Assembly: GCA_009731375.1 (NCBI GenBank)
Contig: BJOX01000263.1
Span: 625,630 to 659,133, forward strand
DNA: 33,504 nt
Direction: 5' to 3'
DNA from: Paulinella micropora
Lineage: Eukaryota; Cercozoa; Imbricatea; Euglyphida
The first letter of the stretch is position 1. Each line of letters opens with the position of its first letter. Under the pieces are notes generated by a model. That model ran no database searches and was not told where the DNA came from. It worked only from the letters and a program-made list of their open reading frames with translations. This document shows positions 17,785 through 26,136 of the stretch, in pieces. The position numbers were made by a program, and so were the translations under genes.

Positions 17785-17916
17785 ATGTTCAAGAAGCGCA
17801 AGGACAAGTCCAAGAGGTGGCCTAGGCCCCCGCCCGACTATCCCGCCTGGCCGGCGGGCCCGAGGCCCGAAGACACCGCCTCGCAGCTCTGGCGCGCAGG
17901 ACCCTGGCGCGATTAG
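17785..17916 (+). CDS. Small basic peptide with PPxY motif, possibly the tail of a truncated membrane protein
   Basis: A 43-aa frame starts at the ATG at 17785 (MFKKRKDKSKRW) and ends at 17916. It begins very basic, then is Pro/Trp-rich and contains PPDY, a PPxY motif that in many proteins recruits WW-domain ubiquitin ligases of the NEDD4 type. The frame remains open upstream to the gap with hydrophobic residues (LCLLPTSAMF), so this may be the cytoplasmic tail of a membrane protein whose N-terminal part was lost in the poly-C/gap region. The basic stop-transfer-like run right after hydrophobic residues fits that reading. A poly(A) signal lies about 300 bp downstream. Evidence is modest because the frame is short. 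Confidence 0.35.
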   Translation: MFKKRKDKSKRWPRPPPDYPAWPAGPRPEDTASQLWRAGPWRD

Positions 17917-18550
17917 ACGCGGGCGCGCCAGCCGGGGAAGGGGCTGGAGGCCGGCGGGGCCCCCCCTCCGTCCGGGGACAGCAAGCGCGCGGCCGCCGGA
18001 CGGGGGGGGGCGTGCCTGGTGGCGTGCCAGGCGGCTCCAGGGGGGGGGCGGGCCGGCTACTTCGGTGGCCGCGCGCAGGCCTAGGTTCGGGGCAGGGACA
18101 GCACTCGCGGCGGACCAAGACCCCCCCCGCCCCGTCCTGGCACCTGCTGGTTCTCCCTGCCCAGCGCCAGAGCGTCTGGCTTTTTTGTCGAGGATTTTCT
18201 TGCTTAGGCACGTCTGGCTTTAATAAAAAGAATTCCTTTCTTTACACTGGCCGGGCTTTCCCCCGCCTTGCCCCTCTTGGGGGTGACGAGATCCCGCGAA
18301 GGCCAGGGCCCGGGCGAGCAGGAGAGAGAGAGAGAGAGGAGTGCGTCGTTGTCCGCCGGCGGACCAGAGGAAAAGCGTACCCCCCCCCTGATGAGGTGTG
18401 CCGTAGCTGCTCTTGCTGAAGAAAAGTGCAGAGGAGAGTAGTAGGGATTGAAGAGCCAGAGTGTTGTGGGGGCCCCCAGCATCCGCCCCGTAGTAGCCGC
18501 GTCCTGCCGCTCGAGGTACAACACACCAACGCAGCTAGCCAGTGCTAGCT
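17917..18550. other. Intergenic region with facing poly(A) signals
   Basis: I see no convincing gene here. The left part is G-run-rich and GC-rich. The right part, under the 3' flank of the Sel1 gene, is of more mixed base composition, with a (GA)n run at about 18321-18339. A minus frame of 106 codons (18204-18524) exists but lacks recognisable features. Confidence 0.5.
18219..18227. terminator. Overlapping bidirectional poly(A) signals
   Basis: The sequence TTTAATAAA contains AATAAA on the plus strand (18222-18227) and ATTAAA on the minus strand (18219-18224). The nine bases could therefore serve both the plus-strand transcript from 17785 and the minus-strand Sel1 transcript. Confidence 0.6.
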
Positions 18551-18991
18551 CTAGCGCAGGTCCTTCCTACCAAGCCACCACAGAGAGCTGGCGCTGCCCT
18601 GCGCGGCCGCTCGCGTGAACAAGTCCTTGGCCGTGGCAAGGTCCTTGGCCACCCCGCCGTCGCCAAAATAATACAGTACGCCCAGCTTCCGCAGGGCGTT
18701 GGCGTTGTTCTGTGCAGCCGCTCGCCTGTACCACTCCATGGCCTTGGCAGTGTCTTGTGTCACGCCCTGGCCCCTTCCGTAACAAAGACCGAGCAGAAAC
18801 TGAGCGTCCGCATGGCCCTGCTCAGCTGCCCGCGTATACCACTGCGCTGCTAGGGCCAAGTCCTGGGCCACACCAGCGCCTTGCGCGTAGCAGAGCCCGA
18901 GGTGGCACTGGTAACGGGCGTCGCCTTGCGCGGCCGCCTGGGCGTACCGAGCCGTCCTCGCCCTCCACCTAGCGCTTTGGCTCTGAGCCAT
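18551..18991 (-). CDS. Sel1-repeat protein
   Basis: The 146-aa protein starts at the ATG at 18991. It contains three consecutive Sel1-like repeats of about 36 residues (24-59, 60-95, 96-132), each with the G-x-x-Y...G-x-G-V-x-x-D...A-x-x-W/L-[FY]-x-R-A-A pattern (for example LGLCYAQGAGVAQD and LGLCYGRGQGVTQD). Sel1 repeats form alpha-alpha superhelices that mediate protein-protein contacts, often as adaptors in signalling or quality control. There is no signal peptide, so it is presumably intracellular. Its short length (three repeats plus short ends) suggests a small adaptor. The third repeat is slightly degenerate (YYFGDGGVAKD). It shares its 3' flank with the plus-strand unit to the left. 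Confidence 0.85.
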   Translation of the reverse strand: MAQSQSARWRARTARYAQAAAQGDARYQCHLGLCYAQGAGVAQDLALAAQWYTRAAEQGHADAQFLLGLCYGRGQGVTQDTAKAMEWYRRAAAQNNANALRKLGVLYYFGDGGVAKDLATAKDLFTRAAAQGSASSLWWLGRKDLR

Positions 18992-19301
18992 GTCCAAAAT
19001 CCGCCGGCGGGAGAAAAAGTTAGTGGTATCTCTTTACCTAGCAGGAACAATAAGCGCGACAACTACCTTGGCCTCCTGCTCCCTGGCGGATGGGCTAGGG
19101 AGGAGAGCGGGAGAGTGAGGGGGGTTAGCCCTTCCCCCCCCCCGGCCTTAATTCGCTTGTACTGAGCACGCAGAGGCGGGCCCCCCTGCAGCCAGGTAGA
19201 CGGAGAGAGAGAGAGAGAGAGAGCGCGCGAGCATGCAGGAACCGGCTAAAAAAACCTGCCCGGCGCGTTCTCTCTCTGGCTCCGGGGACCCCGGCTCTTT
19301 A
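18992..19301. other. Intergenic stretch with GA microsatellite
   Basis: No gene is supported. It holds the promoter of the Sel1 gene and a (GA)n run at about 19203-19222, followed by GCGCGCGAGC. AGTAAA on the minus strand overlaps the stop of the next gene near 19300. Confidence 0.45.
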
Positions 19302-21508
19302 CTACAGCCCTCCGCCCGCAGGGAGCTCGCCCCCTGCTGGGGGAGCCTCCTCGTCCGACTCGTCTTCTGACCCTGGCTCGTCCGCTGGCTCTGGCTCGTC
19401 CGCTGGCTCCGGCTCGTCCGCTGGCTCCGGCCCGTCCTCTGACTCCGACTCGTCCTCTGACTTCGACTCGTCCTCTTTTTCCCCTCGGGGAGTTTCCGCC
19501 CCGGCTGACTGATCCGGGGCGGCCGCCGCCCGGGGCCCCAGGTACGCGGCCAGCACAAACAACTGGGCCCGGCCCTGGTCCGTGTGGTCGGTGGCGTCGG
19601 CGGGCCGCAGCTGGTCCCACGCGGCCCGCGCGTCGACCACGAGTTGCAGGCGCTCCCCGCCGGACTCCCCCCACCAACGCCGGAGCCACTGGGTGCAGCG
19701 GCCGCGGCCGGCCCAGCACTCGCAGACGACGGGGCTGTGGGCCAGCTCCTCTATTGCCTGCTGCTCGGCCCAAGTCCGCACCGATTGCGCCGGCTGCGCC
19801 ACGAACCAGGCCGCACCCCCGGCCTCGTCCGCGCGCCCCGGCCAGGCCCCGCCGAGGTGCGCCGTGCCGCCGGCGAGGGTCGTGCCTAGGTAGACCAGGT
19901 AGTTCGTCAACGAGCAACCTTTTCCTCCGCGCCGGTGGCAAACGTGTCGGGCAGCAGCGCCAGCCGTGGGCTGGCCGGGCCCCGTGGCCCCACGGGCCCG
20001 TCCACGCTCGAGGGCAGGCTCGCCAACAGGTCCGAACTCGCCGGGTCCACGCAGCGCGACCGGGCCAGGGCCTGCAGCGCCCGGCGGGTCTCCTGCACCG
20101 CCTCTTGCGGCGTCGCCACGCCCCTCGTGCCGGGCGCGCAGTGCACGGGCAGGTACAGGCGCCCCCGCGCCCTGTCGGCCAGCAGGCGCAGGGGGCAGGC
20201 CCGGTGTTGCAGCTCGCCCCGGGCGTCGGCGGCAAAGCAGAAGGTCTGCCCCCCCCGCCGGCCCAGCCCGGAACCCAACAAGGGCAGCACCGCCAGCCGG
20301 CGTTCCCGGCTGACGGGGTCCACCCGCAGCAGCGCCGCGCCCCTGTCCGCCGTGTGCGGGGCCCGGAGCACCGGGGCCAGCCCCAGCGGCAGGACCTCGA
20401 GCGCCGTGCGGTACAGCTCCAGGGCGGCCGCGCTCAGCGCCTGGCCGGTCTTCTCCCACACTCTGGCCCATTGGTACAGCACGTACAGCCAGCGCTGCTT
20501 GGCCACCAGGCCGGCACCGCAGCCCAGCAGCTGGTCCTGCAGGGCCCGCAGCGTGTCCAGCACCGAGTGCAGCACCTGGCGCTGCTGGAGGCCGCCCAGG
20601 CTCTCCACGCTGCCGGCCGCGGCCTGCGTCGCCATCGCCGCAACGTACAGGCAGGAGCAGAAGCGTTGGCTGGCCACGAGCGCCCCGCGCCCGGCCGCCG
20701 GCAGCGGCCGGCCCAGCATCCCGGGCTGCCAGCGCGTCGACTCTCGCAGCTCCGCTACCACGGCCTGCAGGTCCTCTGCCTCTCGCAGCAGCAGCTGGCG
20801 GGCCAGCACGTTCAGCACAACGGGCTCGTCCCGGGCCGCTAGCTCCGCCAGCGCCGCCGGCACCAGTACGCCGCGCGCGCGCTCCTCGCCCTTGTGCTTC
20901 TTGTGAGCCCGGGCCCGCGGCCTACTCTGCCCACCACCCAGCAGCTCCGAGGCCAGCGCTGCACGCGCCGTGTGCACCACTTGGGTGTAGGGGTGGAGGC
21001 GCAGCCACCGGCGGCTCGAGGTCTCGTCGCCCCCCGGGCTCCCCAGGTCGTGCCCGTACAGCAGTGCGGCATCCTGTTGCGCCTGCAAGTGCTGGTAAGG
21101 GTCCGTCGCGGCGCTGAGCGCGGCTACGACCTCGCGGAGGCTAGCCCAGTCGCCCTCCCGCCAGGGTCCGTCCAGGAGCGGCAGGCGCACCTCCGGGGCC
21201 CGCCGGACCAGCTCCCGGAGCTGGCCCTCGCTGTAGCCCACGGCCCGCTCCTCCTGCTGGTCCAGCCCGGCACAGTGCGCCAGGAAGTCTGGCTGGGCGA
21301 GCACGCGCCGCAGCAGCGGCAGTGCCTCTTGGGCCCAGGGGTGGGCAGGCAAGCCGTGGGCGGGGTCGCACACGTAGTCCAGCAAGCGACGCCAGCCGTC
21401 ACGGAGTTCCGCGCGCGGGGCCCCGGGCTCCTCTTCGATGGCGAAGACCAGCTGGACGGGGGGCTGCCGGGGGTGCAGGACGGTATAGGTGCGTGTGGTA
21501 CCGTGCAT
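19302..21508 (-). CDS. Large unrecognised protein with acidic repeat tail; frame break near 19920
   Basis: The gene starts at the ATG at 21508. The first frame runs about 530 codons to a stop at 19907. It is a mostly helical, Leu/Ala/Arg-rich protein with Cys and Trp scattered through it and no signal peptide or obvious motif. A basic stretch with AHKKHKGEE lies near residue 200. Just before the stop, at the four T of 19920-19923, the credible coding moves to the neighbouring frame, as if one base were missing. That frame has no ATG of its own and continues to 19302 with Trp-rich sequence (WAEQQAIEELAH, WLRRWWGESGG) and a Ser/Glu/Asp tail containing EPADEP repeats. Together it would be about 735 aa. 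The acidic tail suggests chromatin or basic-protein binding; the family is unknown. Confidence 0.6.
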
Positions 21509-21777
21509 AGCGCCGGGCTGAAGGAGTTCGCGGGGTGCTGCTGCGTGTTGGGAACGAGCTGGGCTTCTGGGCCAGGGCAGGCGGGGGGCCCGCGTGCGCG
21601 GCGCCCCCCTTCCCGTGCCCCGGGGCGTGCGCGCGGCCCCCCCTCCCTGCCGCACAGGGGAGAACGCCCCCCTAGGGAGGCCGGCCCCTGGTCGGCCGGC
21701 CGGCGAGGAGGGATGAAGGGAGGAGGCGCCCGCGTGGGGCACGGGCCTCGTGCCGGCGTGGCCCGCCGTGGCTACCC
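21509..21777. other. Intergenic upstream region
   Basis: G+C-rich sequence between the gene starting at 21508 and the left arm of the inverted repeat. No TATA box and no supported gene. Confidence 0.4.
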
Positions 21778-21999
21778 ACACCGCCGGTACCAGAGGGGGT
21801 CAGCTAGTCAGGCGGACCTAGCCAGTGGGGGGGGGGTGTCAGCTAGTCGGGCGGACCCAACCGAAGTCGACCGGGCCGGTTGGTACACGGCTGGCGGGCC
21901 AAGCTTAGTCAGTCATTTAAAGAAGCCAACAGTGACAACTGGTTGGCGGTAGGCTAGCTCCTACCGAACAACTAACTTTAGCCCTGTCCAGGCCGGCGG

Positions 22000-22308
22000 C
22001 TAGGCCGAATAGTCCACCTCCGCCAGCAGCCTGGCGCGGGGGCGAGCACGGATCCGCGCGATTCCTTGCAGCACTTGTAGGCGTTCGTCGGCAGAGCCGG
22101 GGAGGTGGCTGTCGCTGACGCCCGCGTGCCTCAGCGCTTGCCCCAGGATAGCCCGTACGTAGCCCGGTCCCTGCCTGGGCAGCCCCTGCCGCGCATAGCT
22201 CGCATCGACGCTGGGCTTGGCCGAGTCGCGCAGCAAGCAGAGGATCTCCTGGGCGTCCTGGGACAGCGCATTCACGGCAGCGGAGCTTACATTCTGTTGC
22301 TCAGGCAT
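22000..22308 (-). CDS. Inverted-repeat gene, left copy: 102-aa helical protein
   Basis: The ATG at 22308 begins MPEQQNVSSAAVN; the stop is at 22000. The protein is predicted mostly alpha-helical (QDAQEILCLLRDSA, GPGYVRAILGQALRHAG, ADERLQVLQGIARIRAR), with no signal peptide. By my reading it differs from the right copy at about 15 of 102 positions, mainly in the helix around residues 24-27, at 60-61 and at the C-terminus. I do not recognise the family. A helix-turn-helix-like order of helices (about 18-63) is possible but lacks signature residues. It is transcribed away from the spacer, head to head with the other copy. Its poly(A) hexamer has decayed (TTTAAA at 21916-21921) relative to ATTAAA in the right copy. 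Confidence 0.65.
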   Translation of the reverse strand: MPEQQNVSSAAVNALSQDAQEILCLLRDSAKPSVDASYARQGLPRQGPGYVRAILGQALRHAGVSDSHLPGSADERLQVLQGIARIRARPRARLLAEVDYSA

Positions 22309-22405
22309 CGCGACGAGTAGGCCGCGAGTAGCAGGAGCTAGGTCGTCGTGGGTTGCGAGACGCAGGTATAGTGGGAGCCGGTCGGGGCGAGCCTGGCCAG
22401 CGCGC

Positions 22406-22792
22406 TCCTGGCCAGCGCGCTCCCGGCCGGGGCGGGCGTGCCCGTGCCACGCGTCTTCGTGCCGCGCGCTGGGAGGGGGCAAGCCCTTCCCCTTGGGCGC
22501 AGGTCGGGCGCGCGCCGGCGCCCCGACAGGGGGCAGCACGCCTCTTCCCCTCCCCCCACGCGTGCGGCCGCGCGTGCAACTGCCAGTCGTACGGGGGGGG
22601 GGAGGGGGGAGGCCGCTCGGCCCCCGGCGCGCGCCCGGCGCCGCCGACGGGGGGGGCGCGTCCCCCCCCCTACACTAGACACGGGCACGCGCGCGCCGGT
22701 GGAACATGCGTGACACGAGCACGCGCGCGCTGGCCGAAACGCGCCGGCCAGACGCACGCGCGTGCTGGGTGGGCGCGCGCTGGGGGGGGGAG
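22406..22792. promoter_or_regulatory. Spacer of the inverted repeat: G-runs and Z-DNA-prone sequence
   Basis: This 387-bp spacer separates the divergent 102-aa genes. It contains a run of ten G at about 22592-22601 followed by more G tracts (G-quadruplex-prone), and alternating CG/CA stretches such as GGGCACGCGCGCGCC (about 22683-22697), GAGCACGCGCGCGC and GCACGCGCGTGC (to about 22763) that favour Z-DNA. No coding frame is supported. It may hold a bidirectional promoter or a replication element; this is inference from position. Confidence 0.5.
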
Positions 22793-22822
22793 CGCGCTCT
22801 GGCCAGGCTCGCCACGACCGGC

Positions 22823-22838
22823 TCCCACTATACCTGCG
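22823..22838 (+). promoter_or_regulatory. Shared upstream motif TCCCACTWTACCTGCG
   Basis: TCCCACTATACCTGCG lies 52 bp before the right-copy ATG (22823-22838). Its mirror copy lies before the left gene (22361-22376, minus). A one-mismatch copy, TCCCACTTTACCTGCG, sits 2 bp before the kinase-like gene's ATG (1028-1043, minus). The two inverted-repeat copies are expected from the duplication; the kinase copy is independent. It could be a promoter element with a TATA-like core (ACTWTACC). Confidence 0.35.
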
Positions 22839-22890
22839 TCTTTCAACCCACGACGACCTAGCTCCTGCTACTCGCGGCCTACCCACAGCG

Positions 22891-23199
22891 ATGCCTGACC
22901 AACAGAATGTAAGCTCTGCTGCCGTGAATACGCTGTCCAAGGACGCCCAGGAGATCCTCCGCTTTCTGTGCGACTCAGCCAAGCCCAGCGTCGATGCGAG
23001 CTATGCGCAGCAGGGGCTGCCCAGGCAGGGACCGGGCTACGTACGGGCTATCCTGGGGCAAGCGCTGAGCAACGCGGGCGTCAGCGACAGCCACCTTCCC
23101 GACTCCGCCGACGAACGCCTACAAGTGCTGCAAGGAATCGCGCGGATCCGTGCTCGCATCCACGCCGTGCTGCAGGCGGAAGTGGACGATTCGGCCTAG
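22891..23199 (+). CDS. Inverted-repeat gene, right copy: 102-aa helical protein
   Basis: The ATG at 22891 begins MPDQQNVSSAAVN; the stop is at 23199. It is the same length as, and collinear without gaps to, the left copy, with about 85% identical residues. Most of the central region (SAKPSVDASYA, GLPRQGPGYVRAILGQAL, ADERLQVLQGIARIRAR) is unchanged, which suggests both copies are under selection. It has no signal peptide or membrane segment. The intact ATTAAA 80 bp downstream suggests this copy has the better-preserved transcription unit. Function is unknown; because both genes sit inside the arms of a palindrome, a role tied to that element (binding it or regulating its own promoter) is a hypothesis only. 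Confidence 0.65.
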   Translation: MPDQQNVSSAAVNTLSKDAQEILRFLCDSAKPSVDASYAQQGLPRQGPGYVRAILGQALSNAGVSDSHLPDSADERLQVLQGIARIRARIHAVLQAEVDDSA

Positions 23200-23280
23200 C
23201 CGCCGGCCTGGACAGTGCTGAAATTAGTTAGTCGGTAGGGGCTAGCCTACCGAAACCAGCTGTTACTTGTTTTTGATTTG

Positions 23281-23286
23281 ATTAAA
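23281..23286 (+). terminator. ATTAAA polyadenylation signal
   Basis: ATTAAA 81 bp past the stop of the right-copy gene, in a locally A/T-rich patch (TTTTTGATTTGATTAAAAG). Confidence 0.6.
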
Positions 23287-23381
23287 AGACTGACTAAGCT
23301 TGGCCTGCCAGCCGTGCACAGACCGGCCCAGTAAACTTCTAGGTCCGTCTGACTAGCTTACACTCTCCGGTACCGGCGGCG

Positions 23382-23813
23382 CTTATTAGCTTGTTTAGCT
23401 CTGGGCGCAGGCAAGAGCAGGGCAGTGATGACAGGCTGCACGCCTTCTCTCCCTCTTCCCTCTAGTGGTCTCTGGGTGCCTAGAGTAGGCTGCACAGCTT
23501 GTGTGCCCCAGGGGGGCGAGCCTCGGCCGCCGCGTGCACAGGGCACCGGCGGACTTGCCGCCAGGGCGGATTCGGAGAGGGGGGCGGTCCCGAGGGCAGA
23601 GGAACACGAGGGGCTTGCCCAGCACACACCGGATGCGCTGCGAGGGCCCCGGGCCGCCGGTTGCCCCGGACTGGGGGCGCTCCCCTCCCACCCCCGCGTT
23701 GGCTCGCGGTCGTCGGAGGCAGCTCCCCTCCCCTTCTCTTTTCCTCGAGGACTCCCCCCTCCTTTCCCCTCTCCCTGCTTCGCCGCCTGGGCCTCTCCCC
23801 CGTGGTCTAACAA
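23382..23813. other. Intergenic region upstream of the macro-domain gene
   Basis: No gene is supported. It contains pyrimidine-rich stretches (about 23727-23782) and ends in GTCTAACAA before the ATG at 23814. Short frames on both strands are low-complexity Pro/Arg/Gly sequence. Confidence 0.45.
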
Positions 23814-25885
23814 ATGCCCACTGCCGAGCTGTGGTGTGTCCCCTTGGGCCAAGACCGGGCGGCTCGCTTCTCCTTTAACGCTGACACACCCGAGGCCCAG
23901 GCCGTGCGCCGGAGCGCGCTGCCTCCTTACCTGGCCAGCTTCCTGGACCTGCTGTACGCCACACCGCGAGAGCCCTCCTGGCGCGCTTGGGCCAATTCCC
24001 GGGCGCTGGCCGGTCGGCACGAGTCACCGACGCTGCTGCTGCGAATGACGCTAGACCTGCGGTACCTGCGCAGCTGGGGCTTGGGCTACCGCCTGGAGCA
24101 CGGGCCCCCCGCCACCGGCGAGCGCAGGAGTGGCTCGGGCGACCGCCCGGAGCACGGGCCCTCGGCCACTGGCGACGGCTGGTTCGAACTGCTGTTCGGC
24201 TTGGCGGAAAAGAAGCGGGGCTCTCTGAAACCTGTGCCCGACGACCTCCGGCGCTGGTACCAGGTCCTCACGGAGCCAGACAACACCTACCTGCGCTTCG
24301 AGGTCCCGGGCCGGCCGGCCCGGACGTTCGCCGCGGGCAAATTCCAGGTCCTGGCGCTAGGGGCGCTCAGGGCTAGTGTGCTCGAGGAGGCCCGCGGGCA
24401 GCCGGCAGGCCGGGGGCGCACGCCCGTGTCGGTGACGCACCGCGTGACTCGCTCGGCCTTAACGAGCATTGCGACCCACAGCACCACGGCGCCGTCTTCC
24501 AGGTCGCGTCGCAGTTCAACTGCCGGGAGGCCCCCTCTCCCGACCACGCACCCGATCGGGGCATCACCTGCTACTATTCGGACCACACGCAGGGGCCCGA
24601 CTGTGTGCTGGCCACCGCGCCGGCCCTCTTCTACCGGCAGTACCACACCACCCCGACGGATAACCTCTCGGGCGTCCGCGAGCACCTGCGGGGCCAGCTG
24701 CGGGACCGGATAGAGGACCAGCAGGGCTTCCTGCGAGTGCAGAACGGCTACGTGTTCTGCGGCCGCCAAGACATGAAGCTCATCGGGCAGCACCTGCGGC
24801 AATACACGGACGTCCAGCGGCAAGAGCTCCGGGACAAATTGTGCTTGGGCTTCGTCGAAGGGGCCGAGGTGCCGTTCGCGTCGCGCCAGGGGGACACCTT
24901 CTGGCTGCCCACACCGCGGGCCGCCGCCCCCCGGCAGCTCGTGCACCAGGCGCTGTGCTCTGCGCTCGGTATTGCGTACGCCGTGGGTCCGAATGACGGC
25001 AGCGTGGGTGACTGGTACCCGCTGGCCCGGCTCGTGCTGGAAGCGCTGTACGAAGCCACTCTGCTGTTTGCGTTGAGGCTCTACTGGCGGTCGGCGCCGC
25101 GTCGCCCCGTGCCAGTCTGCTTGACCTCCGTCGGGGGCGGGGTCTTTGGCAATCCCCCCGGGGCTATCGCGGCCGCGCTCAACTGGGCCCTGCATCGAGT
25201 GCGAGAAATGCCGCTCCCGGGGGCGGGCCCCGTGCTCGACATCAGCCTGCTGCACTACGGCAGTCTCGGTGAGCTCTACACGCAGGCTATACCCGGCGCG
25301 GTCGAATGGCGCCCCCGCCCGGACGGACCCCTCCTCCGCGCCTACCAAGGCGATCTCTGCGACGAGGCTGGGGACGGCCGCGGTGCTCTCGTGAACCCCG
25401 CCAACTCCCTGCTTAAGCACGACGGTGGGGTGGCTGGGGCGCTCGCAGCACGCGGTGGTGAGGACATCAAGCGGGAGAGCCAGGCCTGGCTCCTGCGTAA
25501 GGGCGGTAGGCTGCGGCGGGGCGAGGTCGCGGAGACCACTGCCGGCACGCTGCGGGCGGAGGCGATACTGCATGTGGTGGGCCCTTATGTCCGGGCAGGG
25601 GAGCCGCTAACCACCGAGCACCGCCAACGACTGGCCCAGGCCGTGCGAGCCGTGCTCGAGCAGGCCGACCGGCGTGGGTTCCACTGGCTGGCCGTGCCGG
25701 CGATCTCGACGGGGATCTTTGGCTTTCCCCGGGACGAGGGCGTGCGGATTATCGTCGAGACCTGCGCGGATTTCTGCCGCCGGGACCGCCGCCCCGCGCT
25801 GCAGGAGATCAGGCTGGTCAACCTCGACCAGACCACCGCCGAGTGCGTGCGCGCGGCCCTGGCCCGGGCCTCGGCCCGGACGTAG
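23814..25885 (+). CDS. Macro-domain protein with conserved FQVASQFN module; frame break near 24414
   Basis: The gene starts at the ATG at 23814. The first frame is sensible to about 24410. After the five G at 24412-24416, coding continues in the neighbouring frame as if one G were missing, giving about 690 aa in total. The middle section carries FQVASQFNC (24497-24523) and a TQGPDCVLA phrase shortly after, a combination I recognise from uncharacterised eukaryotic and DNA-virus proteins. The C-terminal part (about 25340-25870) is a clear macro domain: QGDLCDEA, ALVNPANSLLKHDGGVAGAL, HVVGPYV and AISTGIFGFP. Macro domains bind or hydrolyse ADP-ribose, and viral ones can counter host ADP-ribosylation. 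The NPAN asparagine and the glycine-rich loops are kept, so hydrolase activity is possible. No signal peptide. An EHGPPATG/EHGPSATG duplication lies at about 24098-24173. Confidence 0.8.
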
Positions 25886-25960
25886 TCCGTGGAGGGGGGG
25901 GGAAAGGAGGTACAGGTTCGTGACGCCTGGCGGGGGCAGGCAGGGCTAGCGCGCACTGGC

Positions 25961-25966
25961 ATTAAA
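25961..25966 (+). terminator. ATTAAA polyadenylation signal
   Basis: ATTAAA 76 bp after the stop of the macro-domain gene. Confidence 0.6.
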
Positions 25967-26056
25967 GTAGCGTAAAGTCCGGGGAGGGGGGTTCCCCCCC
26001 AGGAGCCCGCAGGTTCAGTCAACCGGTCCCGGCCTGGCTACCAGACTGTTTTTCTT

Positions 26057-26062
26057 TTTACT
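26057..26062 (-). terminator. Possible AGTAAA poly(A) variant (minus strand)
   Basis: TTTACT on the plus strand, 75 bp past the stop of the glycosyltransferase gene. On the minus strand it reads AAGTAAAAAGAAAAA, very similar to GAGTAAAAAGAATAG past the glycoprotein gene (3928-3933). No AATAAA or ATTAAA is available for this gene. Confidence 0.4.
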
Positions 26063-26136
26063 TAGAACGGCCTCTCTCTCTTCTCTCCCCCCGGCGGCGC
26101 CGCGTGGCGCACACGGCCCCGGGCCGCCGCGGCCGC

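Larger units (their letters stand above)
21778..23381. repeat. 1.6-kb inverted repeat (arms 21778-22405 and 22793-23381)
   Basis: The arms are reverse-complement homologues. Matching landmarks from outside inward: GGTACCGGCGGYG with GACTAGCT (left about 21780-21815, right about 23350-23380); GACTGACTAAGCTTGG (left on the minus strand near 21900-21914, right at 23288-23303); the CGGTAGG...CCTACCG hairpin (21949-21968 and 23233-23252); the 102-aa genes; and TCCCACTATACCTGCG. The gene starts (22308 and 22891) and ends (22000 and 23199) give the same centre, 22599.5. The left arm carries an extra copy of the GACTAGCTG segment. Similarity covers coding and non-coding sequence, so this is a segmental inverted duplication rather than two ordinary paralogues. 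Confidence 0.85.

Noticed and set aside
22000-23199. Z-alpha domain in the 102-aa proteins
   Set aside because: The helix order is loosely similar, but the Asn/Tyr/Trp contact residues of Z-alpha are not present, so I do not call it.
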